Part shown: positions 1-13,700 of the stretch, in pieces
Numbering within the stretch: the stretch's first letter is position 1
Layout of the letters: each line of letters opens with the position of its first letter
NCBI RefSeq assembly: GCF_901709675.1
Contig: NC_051108.1
Coordinates: 4,808,631 to 4,872,630 of the forward strand
Source: Syngnathus acus
Taxonomy: Eukaryota; Chordata; Actinopteri; Syngnathiformes; Syngnathidae
Length of the DNA: 64,000 nucleotides
Direction: 5' to 3'
The notes under the pieces: model-generated
Seen by the model: only the letters and a program-made list of their open reading frames with translations
Databases searched by the model: none
What the model was told of the DNA's origin: nothing
Program-made: the position numbers and the translations under genes

Positions 1-1172
1 AAAAAGAAAGTCATGGAAAGGTATAGCAATATTAATAGTCATCAATATCAATTTGTAATATATGTGTTAAAAAAAATGAAGTGAAAATTAAAGTCAGTTA
101 AGTGAACAGCTGTCAATGTGCCAGTAAAGCTTGGCAAAAAAATGACTGGTATGTTCCTTTTGTGCTGCCTTCTACCTGCTGTCACAAGGGAGTAATAATG
201 TGCGAGATTAATGACATCACCAGAGAGTTTCAGTAGGCATATCTTCATGTGTTTTAGGAACACAGCTTTATTTGTATAGCACCTTTTATACACAGAAGCA
301 ATTCCAGAAAACAAGGGAAAGGAAACAAATAGCATGTAAAAAAAAAGAATTGAAGTCAGAATAAAATACAAGAAAACATCATTGATTAAAAGTGGGTGCA
401 CAATCGTTTTGCCATGTAATATAAATAACTACTCAGTAGTTGTGATTCAATCATCACAAACAAATCCCCTTCCCAAGACGCTCATGTTATACCATACGAT
501 AACTAGCCTGAATAAAACACAAGTACAATCTTATGTGGGCAAATAGATATGTACACTAGCAATTTATAGCACCCGACTATTAGTAGCTGCATCACAATTG
601 AAGCAAAAACATTATTTTCACAGATTTACTTAGATCCACAGACCAACGTTAAAATGACAGCTAGCACGTTAAAAAAACACCTAAAACAGCAATTACAAAA
701 AATGCGTACTATCCGGAAGATTATTTCCCTATTCTCCATCTCTCTACATAATGTTTGAAAGATTCTCACACACATGCAATTAGCAGAACAAAAACTTTTT
801 TCGAAATGAAAGTGAGGAACACTGTATTCACACTCGATTCAGTGACAATGAGTAGCCAGAACGTCAAGGAAGAAGGAACATATTTATCTCATTTGACATC
901 ATTACACCTAATGATTCTAATTGTTCATTTGCGTGAAGCAACTTAACCTGTCGGACTGGTGCACCACACAGACATGCCCTATAAAGCTGATGGATAGCAA
1001 CTGAAGCACACATTTCTTAAAGTATCCAATAAAATGGATCCTTTCATCAACAAGACCAAAGGTAAATGACAACTTTTCAGCTCTTCTATGATATACATTG
1101 TTTTACTTGAAATATGAAGGAGCTGGTTGGATGGATAATTTTCTATGTTACAAATGAGCATTTCAATGGATT
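1..1172. other. Spacer without a recognised gene
   Basis: No reading frame here looks like a coding exon: the longest ones are AT-rich and match no family I know. Near 258-300 there is a short stretch of the common teleost type (an A/T-rich tail with a TTTATTTGTATAGC core) seen at the ends of retroposons. The segment lies upstream of the first receptor gene and may hold its promoter or a 5' untranslated exon, but I see no clear TATA box or CpG cluster. Confidence 0.5.
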
Positions 1173-1742
1173 ATGATATGGTTTTCCTTTCTATTTCTCT
1201 CTACAGCCAGGGTGACACTGCTGAAGGCACTTCGATTTGGCCTTCTGCTTCTTCTGGGTGCCTACATCTTTTGCTGGAATAAGGACTACATAGAGTCACA
1301 CCAATTGTTTTTTAAAGTAAGAATTTAAAGCCATTCAATGCCTTGCAAAAACATTATTAAATGCCAATGTTTATTTTTCCACCACTGTATTATATTGGTA
1401 CTGAATAATACTTTTTAGTTATGTAGCAAATATAAAAGCCATGCGGCCTAATGGTCCTTTTTTTGGTCATGTTTACTGTGGTATAGTTAATTTTAGTCAG
1501 CTATTGTGGAAGAAATAGAGATGAAGACGATGGCAGACAGAACAAGATCGACGTACTGAAACATTGTTAACAAAACAAAATAAATTACCATCTGTTGAAG
1601 AAAACACAATCACTATAATTCTAAACTCTAATTTGGTGTTTAAATAAACTTGACTTGGTATTTAATGTGACACGTTTTCATTCGTTCCAGGAGTTAACTC
1701 ATAGAAAACAAACCGACAGTCATGGCAGAGAAAAAAGGAATG
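1173..1742 (+). other. Receptor exons 1-2: signal peptide and furin-like site
   Basis: Exon 1 (to 1316) codes for a basic-then-hydrophobic stretch, KALRFGLLLLLGAYIFCW, typical of a secretory signal. The sequence before 1207 is also a good acceptor (pyrimidines then CTACAG), so the first exon may instead begin at 1207 with an upstream start exon. Exon 2 (1691-1742) adds a hydrophilic linker ending GREKRN. R-E-K-R fits the furin consensus, and furin processing of the extracellular part is known for ADGRF5. Confidence 0.65.
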
Positions 1743-4700
1743 GTGAGTGGTTTATAGTACTAGGGTGGAGCATCCATCATTAAAATGTGGCTCTTAACTG
1801 AAACTCTTTTTTTTTTTTAATTGTGACTTAACTTATGATAAGTACAATATGTCTGTTTCAGCCATAGGAAACTCTTCTGCAGCAAATTGCTCCACAGAAT
1901 CGGTGGACATATTCCTCTCAATTAACATTTCAAGGATTAGACCAATAGAGTTAGTTAATCAACTGAGGGAGGCTTTGGAAAATGTTCTCATACCATTCAA
2001 TATCACAGAGGATTTGATGGTGGTGGAAAGTTTAAATTTGACCACAGGTGAGCGTTTTGATCTTAAAGTTACCACTTCATTTTAATTTCATAGTTTCCTT
2101 AATCTATTTGCTAATATGTCCATTTTTTCAGCCTGCTATAAAAACTCTACTGGAGGAAATCAGTGTCACTGTGAGGATGAGTTATTATGGTCAGAAGACA
2201 TTTGTGACACTTTTGGTGCATGCAATGCTCAGACACAAACGTGCGACTGCGTTAACGGAATTCCATTTGGGCAGTTCTGTAAACCAAGTAAGTGCAGCTT
2301 ATATGAAACAGTTCCACTCGTAGGAGGAGCATGAAGGCCAAAGAGAAAGTTTCAGCAATGATCCTCAAACATATGCAGTATAACACATGCGTCAAACTCA
2401 AGGCCCGGGGCTAGATACGGCCCGCCACATCATTTTATGTGGCCCGCGAAGACAAAATGTGCATCAAATTAGTGTGTCATTACTTGAATTGCAAATTGTC
2501 TTCACTTTTAATAATATCTTTTTTTTTTTTAATATTTGACCAGTTTTTACTCGTCTGATTTGAAAACAAGTTATTTGTCAGTTTGTTTTGTAGCTTTGAC
2601 TGTATACAATATGAGGTGCTCATACATTTACGTATTTGGGTTGACAGTCATAATGGCCCTCCGAAAGAAGCTATGACTACAATGCGGCCCGCGAAAAAAA
2701 TGAGTTTGACACCCCTGCAGTATAATGTACAGTGCAAAAATCATTGGATTATGAAAGTTGAGCTTTTAAAAACGACCAGGAGCTGAAACTTGTGTCTTCA
2801 ATGTGGAAATAAACAAGGCTCACTAAGATTCAGGTCCAGGTTTCATTTTAACATGTAATATTGGACCTTGAAAAACCTGTCTTTTTGTTTACACGTAACT
2901 CAAGACAGGAGGAAGTCTATGTTTGTTTTGTTTTTTTTAAATATACAGCAGTGACAAACAAAGAAGAAGGAAGTAAACATTTATTTCAGTTGTTTTACTG
3001 TCCGTGTGCCAGTGCTGATTTTCACTCTTGGAATTTTCCTTGAGCAATAAAAGTGGCGTTTTTATGCAATCCTACAACTAGCAAAGTGAACTCCCAAAAT
3101 AAAAGTGAAAGTTCAAAATTGCACTTGCAGCAGTGAAGTACGACTGAGCCAGTAACAAGCTGTTTATTTCCCAGTGTTGCTTGGCAGCCGCCTTGACGTC
3201 AGCCACAATTGTTCAGCAGTGTGAAATCGAAAGCACCAAGTCCAGTTCTTCTTATAAACCTGTCTGTCTGTGACTTTACAAGTGCGATAAACTAACCAAA
3301 TGCAGGTTGGAATGAAGCGAAACATGTTATCAGTAATCCCCAAAACACGCGAACAAATGACACTGATGAACAAGATAGACAAGGCCAACCCTAACCCGAT
3401 ATGTTCTTATTCTGAAAGACAATATGCTCTTCTTTTAGTGGTGTTTTTGAAAAAAGTGATTTAGCCATCAATATACTAGACGACCCATAAATTGAAATCA
3501 CGTAAAACACGAATCATATTTTCTGTTGCACTAGGTAATGGTTAATGCTAATGCTAATGGCTGTTTTGTTTATTACTTCTGCCCATATCAATATTTCATT
3601 TCAGCGACCATTGTGAATTTATCTTTCTTTAAACAAGTGCACCAACATTTTTTTCACATGGGTATATGGCCATCGTATACGCATGAGTTGAAATGTACCA
3701 GATCTGGAAACATTTCGCTAACTTTACATCTTATTTTAACTGTTTGTGCTTCACAGGGATCACCACACCTCCAACACAGCAAATTACAGGTACCATCGAT
3801 TTTTAATTACTCTTTTCAATAGTAGTTTTTGATCACGTTCTTTCTCCTGTGCTCTTCTCCAGCGACAGTGGACATTGTCCTCAGGGTGAAGCCTCCACCA
3901 TTCGATGACGATCTACAGCCATTAGATATCGTTGATCTTTTAAGGGCTGCTGTTGATGATGTCTCGGTACCATTTGAGATAGCAGATAATTTAACACTAA
4001 CAAGCTGGAATTTGACCACAGGTGAGAACTTCTTTCAATTTATTAATCCCACGGATAAATGGATGAGTTTAATGTTTCTAAATAGGTTACTAATACATTT
4101 GTGACGGTGTCTTTTAAGCCTGCTATCCAAACTCTACGGGAGGACGACACAAGTGTCAATGTGAGGATTTGTTTGGATGGTCATGTGACATATGTGACAC
4201 TTTTGACACGTGCAGCAATATCAGCACACCAACGTGTGACTGCGTTTTTGGAATTCCTTCATTTGGGCAGTTCTGTGAACCAATTTCAAGTAAGTGGGTC
4301 CTGTAGAAAATTGTCGAAATAACAGTTGCCAGCGATTGTACATTCTACCATTTCCCTCTGCTAAATAGAATTTGAAGCAGCAACAGAATTATATTGCTAA
4401 TATTATTAGGGTAATGTTATTGATGGTTTTGAATAATTGGGGCATGACCCGAATGATGGCCCAATTGCTTTGAGTTCTTTAGCAGTAGTTTGATATCTCA
4501 TTGTACCTCTTCAACGAGTTTGCTAGCAATGTTTTGTGCCTGGATGAGCATAGATGCATCCATGCATGCTAAAGATAGAACCAATGCACCACACCAGTTA
4601 CCTTTCTTAAATGGGGCATCAAAACCCCAGTCCACCAATCCAAAAGTACGGTCGGTGCCAAAAATCCACCGATTGGCATAAAGACATTGTTATGGCCCCA

Positions 4701-7700
4701 GAACAAACAAAGTTTTTAAATGTTCTGGTTTTGGGTTGACAACATTTCTTTTGAATATATCTTGTTGTATGTTATTCAACTTTTTTTTCATTTTTTCTCC
4801 AGTTCTTCCTCCGTGTCAACCACAAATGATAGAAGGTATTGTCCTATTGTAAATTCTTTGTTTTGTGGTGATCTATTCTTTAATCCCACGCTGTATCATA
4901 AAACTCGTAACAGGCTTGTCCCATTATGGGCAGGAAGGTTATCTTGTCATAGTCTTTTCTCTAAGTTCTTTTTTGTGAATCTTGTTTTAATTTTAATACA
5001 AATACAGACAGTTTGACCATTTTACGCTTGCAAGCGGAGAAAGCCATCAGCACCCTGTGTGGTACAGAGGTGCTCGAAAGCAGTTTTACTTTCGCTTCTT
5101 GCGAGAGAATATTTATTGAGAAAAAGCAGGGTGGGGGTGAGAGTGAACAGATTTCAAGGGTCACCTCTGCAAACTGGTTAATCAGTGCAGAGGGTCTTAG
5201 CTCTTTGTTTTACAAGGTTGTGGAAACAGATACTAGTGGAGCGTTTTAGATAACTAATTAAGCAAGAATGTTTCCACACCTAACAACAGACATTTTGCTA
5301 CCAAATCTTCCAATGTACATAGCTCTATTGTATATGAAAAAAAAGCACCACAAAAGATTTGATAAGGATAAGCCAAAATCATAACGAATGGCCTTAATGT
5401 CAATTACTTCCTTTCGTTCTTTCTCCTGTGCTCTTCTTCAGCGACAGTGGACATTATCCTCAGGGTGAAGCCTCCACCATCCGACGATGATCTACAGCCA
5501 TTAGATATTGTTGATCTTTTGAGGGCTGCTGTTGATGATGTCTCTGTACCATTTGAGATAGCAGATGATTTAACACTAACAAGCTGGAATTTGACCACAG
5601 GTGAGAACTTCTTTCAATTTATTAATCCCATGGATAAATGGATGAATTTAATGTTTCCAAATAGGTTACTAATACATTTGTGACGATGTCTTTTAAGCCT
5701 GCTATCCAAACTCTACGGGAGGACGACACAAGTGTCAGTGTGAGGATATGTTTCGATGGTCATGTGACATCTGTGACACTTTTGATACATGCAGCAATGA
5801 CAGTACACTAACGTGTGACTGCATTTTGGGAATTCCTTCATTTGGGCAGTTCTGTGAACCAATTTCACGTAAGTGGGTCCTGTATAAAATTGTCGAAATT
5901 ACAGTTGCCAGCGATTGTACATTCTACCATTTCCCTCTGCTAAATAGAATTTGAAGCAGCAACAGAATTATATTGCTAATATTATTAGGGTAATGTTATT
6001 GATGGTTTTGAATAATTGGGGCATGACCCGAATGATGGCCCAATTGCTTTGAGTTCTTTAGCAGTAGTTTGATATCTCATTGTACCTCTTCAACGAGTTT
6101 GCTAGCAATGTTTTGTGCCTGGATGAGCATAGATGCATCCATGCATGCTAAAGATAGAACCAATGCACCACACCAGTTACCTTTCTTAAATGGGGCATCA
6201 AAACCCCAGTCCACCAATCCAAAAGTACGGTCGGTGCCAAAAATCCACCGATTGGCATAAAGACATTGTTATGGCCCCAGAACAAACAAAGTTTTTAAAT
6301 GTTCTGGTTTTGGGTTGACAACATTTCTTTTGAATATATCTTGTTGTATGTTATTCAACTTTTTTTTCATTTTTTCTCCAGTTCTTCCTCCGTGTCAACC
6401 ACAAATGATAGAAGGTATTGTCCTATTGTAAATTCTTTGTTTTGTGGTGATCTATTCTTTAATCCCACGCTGTATCATAAAACTCGTAACAGGCTTGTCC
6501 CATTATGGGCAGGAAGGTTATCTTGTCATAGTCTTTCCTCTAAGTTCTTTTTTGTGAATCTTGTTTTAATTTTAATACAAATACAGACAGTTTGACCATT
6601 TTACGCTTGCAAGCGGAGAAAGCCATCAGCACCCTGTGTGGTACAGAGGTGCTCGAAAGCAGTTTTACTTTCGCTTCTTGCGAGAGAATATTTATTGAGA
6701 AAAAGCAGGGTGGGGGTGAGAGTGAACAGATTTCAAGGGTCACCTCTGCAAACTGGTTAATCAGTGCAGAGGGTCTTAGCTCTTTGTTTTACAAGGTTGT
6801 GGAAACAGATACTAGTGGAGCGTTTTAGATAACTAATTAAGCAAGAATGTTTCCACACCTAACAACAGACATTTTGCTACCAAATCTTCCAATGTACATA
6901 GCTCTATTGTATATGAAAAAAAAGCACCACAAAAGATTTGATAAGGATAAGCCAAAATCATAACGAATGGCCTTAATGTCAATTACTTCCTTTCGTTCTT
7001 TCTCCTGTGCTCTTCTCCAACGACAGTGGACATTGTCCTCAGGGTGAAGCCTCCACCATCCGACGATGATCTACAGCCATTAGATATTGTTGATCTTTTG
7101 AGGGCTGCTGTTGATGATGTCTCTGTACCATTTGAGATAGCAGATGATTTAACACTAACAAGCTGGAATTTGACCACAGGTGAGAACTTCTTTCAATTTA
7201 TTAATCCCATGGATAAATGGATGAATTTAATGTTTCCAAATAGGTTACTAATACATTTGTGACGATGTCTTTTAAGCCTGCTATCCAAACTCTACGGGAG
7301 GACGACACAAGTGTCAGTGTGAGGATATGTTTCGATGGTCATGTGACATCTGTGACACTTTTGATACATGCAGCAATGACAGTACACTAACGTGTGACTG
7401 CATTTTGGGAATTCCTTCATTTGGGCAGTTCTGTGAACCAATTTCACGTAAGTGGGTCCTGTATAAAATTGTCGAAATAACAGTTGCCAGCGATTGTACA
7501 TTCTACCATTTCCCTCTGCTAAATAGAATTTGAAGCAGCAACAGAATTATATTGCTAATATTATTAGGGTAATGTTATTGATGGTTTTGAATAATTGGGG
7601 CATGACCCGAATGATGGCCCAATTGCTTTGAGTTCTTTAGCAGTAGTTTGATATCTCATTGTACCTCTTCAACGAGTTTGCTAGCAATGTTTTGTGCCTG

Positions 7701-10700
7701 GATGAGCATAGATGCATCCATGCATGCTAAAGATAGAACCAATGCACCACACCAGTTACCTTTCTTAAATGGGGCATCAAAACCCCAGTCCACCAATCCA
7801 AAAGTACGGTCGGTGCCAAAAATCCACCGATTGGCATAAAGACATTGTTATGGCCCCAGAACAAACAAAGTTTTTAAATGTTCTGGTTTTGGGTTGACAA
7901 CATTTCTTTTGAATATATCTTGTTGTATGTTATTCAACTTTTTTTTCATTTTTTCTCCAGTTCTTCCTCAGTGTCAACCACAAATGATAGAAGGTATTGT
8001 CCTATTGTAAATTCTTTGTTTTGTGGTGATCTATTCTTTAATCCCACGCTGTATCATAAAACTCGTAACAGGCTTGTCCCATTATGGGCAGGAAAGTTAT
8101 CTTGTTATAGTCTTTGTTGTAAGTTGATCCATACTGTAATTCTTTTTTGTAAATCCTTTTTTAATTTTAATACAGATACACTGTAATGCACAGGTGTATA
8201 TATATCCATTCTATATACAAATGAAACTGTCTGTAGAAGTGGCGAAGGGTTCAAGTTGGCACAAAATGTTTTCTTCTTCAGACAGCGGGTTGTAAAAAAA
8301 ATAATTGAGAAGAACTGTTTTAGACAGACTTTTTGCTACCAAATCTTCCACTGTACATTCCACTGTGCTCTATCGTATATGAAAAAAGAGCACCACAAAA
8401 GGTTTGATAAGGATAAGCCAAAATGGCCTGACGAATGGCCTTATTGTAAATCAATTCCTTTTGTTCTTTCTCCCGTGCTCTTCTCCTGCGACAGTGGACA
8501 TTGTCCTCAGGGTGAACCCTCCACCATCCGACGATGATCTACAGCCATTAGATATCGTTGATCTTTTGAGGGCTGCTGTGGATAATGTCTCTGTACCATT
8601 TGAGATCACAGATGATGTAACACTAAAAAATTGGAATTTGACCACAGGTGAGAATTTCTGACAGTTTATTAATTCCCTGGATGAATTTAATGTTTTTAAA
8701 AAGCATAGGTTACTAATAAATTTGTAACAATGTCTTTTAAGCCTGCTATCCAAACTCTGCGGGAGCACAAAAGTGTCAGTGTGAGGATTTGTTTGGATGG
8801 TCATGTGACATCTGTGACACTTTTGATACATGCAGCAATACCAATACACCAACATGTGACTGCATTTTTGGAATTCCTTCATTTGGGCAGTTCTGTGAAC
8901 CAATTTCAAGTAAGTGGGTCCTGTATGAAATTGTCGAAATAACAGTTGCCAGCGATTTTACATTCTTTCATTTCCGTCTGCTAAATTGGATTGAAGCAGT
9001 AAGAGTATCATATTGCTAATAAATATTATTAGGGTGTGTTATTGATTGTTTGGAGCATGACCCGATTGATGGCCCAATTGCTTTGAGTAGTTTAGCAGGA
9101 GTTTAATATCTCATTGTACCTCTGCAACGAGTTTGCTAGAATGTGTGTGTCTGGATGAGCATAGATGCATGCATGCATGCTAAAGCTACAACCAATGCAC
9201 CACACCAGTTCCCTTTCTTAAATGGGGCATCAAAACCCCAGTCCACCAATCCAAAAGTACGATCGGTGCCAGAAATCCACAGATTGGAGTAAAGACATTG
9301 CTAAATGCCCACAACAACGTTTTTAAATATTCTGGTTTTGGGTCGACAATATTTTCTTTGAATATATCTTGTATGTTATTCAACTGTTTTTTTTCATTTT
9401 TTCTCCACAGCTCTCTCTCCGTGTCAACCACAAAGAGAAGGAGGTATTATTGTATTCTTTGTTTTATGGTGATCTAGACTTTTTGCGACCAAATCTTCCA
9501 ATGTACAAAGCTCTATCATATATGAAAAAAGAGCACCACAAAAGGTTTGATAAGGATAAGCCAAAATGGCCTGACGAATGGCCTTATTGTAAATTAATTC
9601 CTTTTATTCTGTCTCCTCTACTCTCCTTCAGCGATAGTGGACATTGTCCTTACGTTGAGCCCTCCACAATTCGATGATGATCTACAGCCATTAGATATCA
9701 TTGCTCTTTTGAGGTCTGCTGTGGCGGATGTCTCTGTACTATTTGAGATTTCAGATAATTTAATACTGACAAGCTGGAATTTGACCACAGGTGAGAACCT
9801 TTTTCAATTCATCAATCCCCAGGATAAATGGATGAGTTTAATGTTTCTAAATAGAGTAATACATTTTTGACTATGCCTTTTAAGCCTGCTATCCAAACTC
9901 TACGGGAGGACGCGAGTGTCAGTGTGAAGACTTGTTTGGATGGACATGTGACATCTGTGACACTTTTGACACATGCAGCGATACCAGTACACCAACCTGT
10001 GACTGCATTTTTGGTATTCCTCCATCTGGGGACTACTGTGTACCGGTCTCAAGTAAGTGGTTCTGATATAAAACTGTCGAAATAACAATCGCCTTATGAA
10101 TGTCGAGCGATTCACATGCTTAATGTGAATTATTATTATTACATTTTTATTAAGCTGTGAACACAAATAATGTTTAACCCCCGAAGCTTCGTCGGGTTTA
10201 AGAACAAGACTCCCCTCACCCCCTGGGAAATTTAGTCCAGAAAAAAAAAAAAGATCATAACTGGTAATAAAGGACAGACGTTATTGTCAACCCAATTTGT
10301 ACTCTCGCTGTACCGGGTCTGAATGACCTCTGTAGTAGCTGCTACACCTGCTGTCCTTGAGAATCAGAACATGACAGAGAAACGGACAAATGCTGAGTCC
10401 AAAGATGTGATGTGGGCTGGTCTGAACTACCCTGTAGCTAACTAACCCACCACACCAGTTCCCTTTCTTAAAAGGGGCGTCAAAGCCCCAGTCTGCCAAT
10501 CAAAAAATACAGTCTGTACCTGAAATTCACAGAATGGTGTAAAGACATTGTTATAGTCCCACAACATACAAAGTTTTGAAATATTCTGGTCCTGGGTGGA
10601 CAAAATTTTCTAAGAATATATCTTGTATTTTATTTAAAAGTATGTTGTTTTTTTTTCTCCACAGCTCTCTCTTCGTGTCTAGAAGGTATTGAACTATTGT

Positions 10701-13700
10701 ATAATCTTTGTTGTAAATTGACCTTGAAACTGGTAATTGGCCCAACTTGTCACATTATGGGCAGGAAAGTTATCTTGCTCTCACTTTCTCTCACTTTTCT
10801 TTCACCCCAACCTGGCTTTGAATAGGGGTGTCCATTAAAAAAAAAAAGTCTATAGATATGCCCTCCTGAAAGTTGTTTTATGAACATGAGTTAGATTTGT
10901 GAAAAAAATAATGTAACCGTTGACAATTATTGGTGATTCAACTTTGCTCCTCAGTTACCTCTTTGGTCCATCGACAATTTTATCTCACTTAAATAACTGG
11001 ACCAATTTATACTGACACACTGTATTTTTCAGAGGTTGTTGTCATTCATCCTGAATATTGACTATGAATACGAATTCAACAATGAATATAAGATTGGTCT
11101 CCTGACATATGAAGATATAATATAATAATGGAATGTTTTATAACTCTCCTCTTCTTCAATTTTGCTCTCCATTTAACTCTTCACATCCACCTCCAGTGAT
11201 ACCTGATGGTAAATGAGTTACACACAATTAGTTTTTATCTCACTAATATAATTGGACCAATTTGTACTGACAAGCTGCATCTGTATTTCAGAAAGAGAGT
11301 TGATGTTCACTCTGGAAATCGACTTTGACGATGCATTCAACCAAGAAAATAATAATGTTTCCCAGATTATTTCAGATTCTGTAAGTTATCATTGGCCATG
11401 ATCGCTTCAATGTGTGCTTGTAATTCTTAATATTGAAATAACTGTTGAATCCACATGTTTGAGTGTGTTCACTGTCTCAAACAGATTGAAACACAATCTC
11501 GGATACACATCCCAGGTCAACAATCATCTGATATTTTAGGCTTCAGGTACATCTAATTCTTTAATCCTCAGGCTTTTCACTAGTGGTGAGTGGATCGATT
11601 CATATAGCGATAATATCAATACCAAGTCATTATTGATATCGAATCGATATAACCAAACTGAGATTGATATCAGTTTTGCTCTTGTATGCAATGCTGCAGC
11701 TTAATCAAACTGGTGACAACAATGTTGGTGGATTTGCTGCTTCTGTCTCAATGTGGAGGGCTAAGACAAACATGCAGTCATTAATCGTTTGACTGATACC
11801 ACCATGTCTAATCTTTTTTTTTATGTTTTTACAAAGGGATGGTAGCACCATTGTTGACTTTGAAATTACGGCAAATATGCCAATTCAAGACTCAGCTGTT
11901 GATGCACTTCTAGTAGGAATATTCAATGATCTAAAGGATACTTTTCCTGTAAGGATTGACAGTAAGTAGCTTTAATAATCTTCTCATAGAAACACATTGT
12001 GAGACCTTTTAATGTCACCTCACCATTAATTGTCTGGAAAATGTTCAATGCAGTTTATTAATTGTCCATTCTTTGTATTGTTTTCCATCAAAGGCCGCAG
12101 TGTCTTAGAACCTGTGCCAACTGAGGTATTTTTCAATGACACTGTGACTCTGACATGTGGCCCACCACCGCCAACTCTCGACTTTACTATCACTTCGTCC
12201 ATGTGGACACTTGATGGTGATGTAATAATTGAAGATGAGCGACACAGATTTGAACGAGTTGATAGAAACGAAACGCTTACGATCACAAATTCCTTTAGCA
12301 CTGACGAAGGTAAGAAACACGTGAAATCTCTGAGTATATGTGCTTTCAAAATTAACCGAATTTATTCCCCAAACTAGTACATTTGCAATCTGCTGGCACC
12401 AATTCAGAAAACACAATATTGAAACTATTTTTGTTATTTGAAATATTTGCCACTTGCTGGAATAATTTATTCGAGGTGGATCCAATATTTGATTCACGAA
12501 ACATTGTCATTTCAGGACGCTATCAATGTCGGCTTTTTGATGGGCAATCAGTTTACGTGCAAGACTCTAATCAAACATTCAGTTTATTGGAAACACCCAC
12601 AATCCAGGTAGTTCCCCGCCAAAATACAATCTTGTGTGAGGTTGGGCAGCAAGTGTCATTGCAGTGCTTTGTCCAAGACCCCTACGAGGTGGAGTTTCCA
12701 CAAATCCCAGATTCAGGTAAAACTTACACAGAAAGGCAAGTATCAAAACAATATTTAACATTTGTGGATTTATGCAAATTATCTGTAACAAAGTGACATT
12801 TTGATTTAAGGTGAAGCTGTGTGTGTTGAAAAGGTAAAAAAAAAAGAAGAAAATTTGATCAGCCAATCACTCAACAAAAATTTGAACACTTGAATATATA
12901 GCCGTGTGTGTGTGCGTGTGTCTATGTGTGTGTGTATGTCTGTGTGTCTCCGATCCAATCCACTTTATTTTATAAAGCACATTTAAAACAGATTTCAAAG
13001 TGCTGCACAACATGAGAAACACATGGACACAAAAGGACTAAATAATTAAAATAAATTAAGAATAGTAAATAAATAAAAAAACATGATAAAACAATATACC
13101 GTATTTTCCGGACTATAAGGCGCACCTAAAAACCTAAAATTTTCTCAAAAGCCGACAGTGCGCCTTATAGTCCGGTGCGCCTTATATATGGACCAAATTC
13201 CTAAATTTAAACTGGCCCGAAGCATTGTGTCATGAAAGCAATCATAAGTGGCCCGCTGAAGACTATGAATCATGAATCAAAATCATTATTTTGTGATTAT
13301 AAAGTAATTTGTTGCGTCTGAAGTTGAAATAAAAAAGATAAAATGGAGAATGATTTGATTTGGATTAAAAATCTGACATGATGCATTAATGGTGCGCCTT
13401 ATAGTCCGGTGCGCCTTATATAAGGACAAAGTTTTAAAATGGGCCATTCATTGAAGGTGCGCCTTATAGTCCGGTGCGCCTTATAGTCCGGAAAATACGG
13501 TATATATCAATAAAATAAAACAATAAGACACAAGGACCACACAACTCACTTTTAAAATCAGGGAATGAAAGTAGGCCAGACTTAAAGCACTCCACAGTCG
13601 GGGCAGTTCCGACATGGAGGGGCAGAGCGTTCCAGAGTCTTGGACCGACCACAGAGAACGCCCTTTTCCCCTTAAGTTTTGAGATTCGTCCATTCAGAGC

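Larger units (their letters stand above)
4300..8095 (+). repeat. Tandem duplication, period 1,579 bp, inside the receptor gene
   Basis: Sequence from about 4300 repeats at an offset of exactly 1,579 bp: 4490/6069/7648, 4720/6299/7878 and 5013/6592 are equivalent points. Two full units are followed by a partial third that diverges near 8095. Each unit carries, in order, an intron part, the linker exon, an alpha/beta exon and a Cys-rich exon. Introns are as alike as exons, with only scattered substitutions, so the duplication is young or has been homogenised. Confidence 0.93.

Noticed and set aside
4490-8186. Open frames of 63, 98 and 78 codons repeated at 1,579-bp steps
   Set aside because: They lie in introns between module exons and recur only because the whole unit is duplicated. 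Splice sites place the real exons elsewhere and the encoded sequences match no family.
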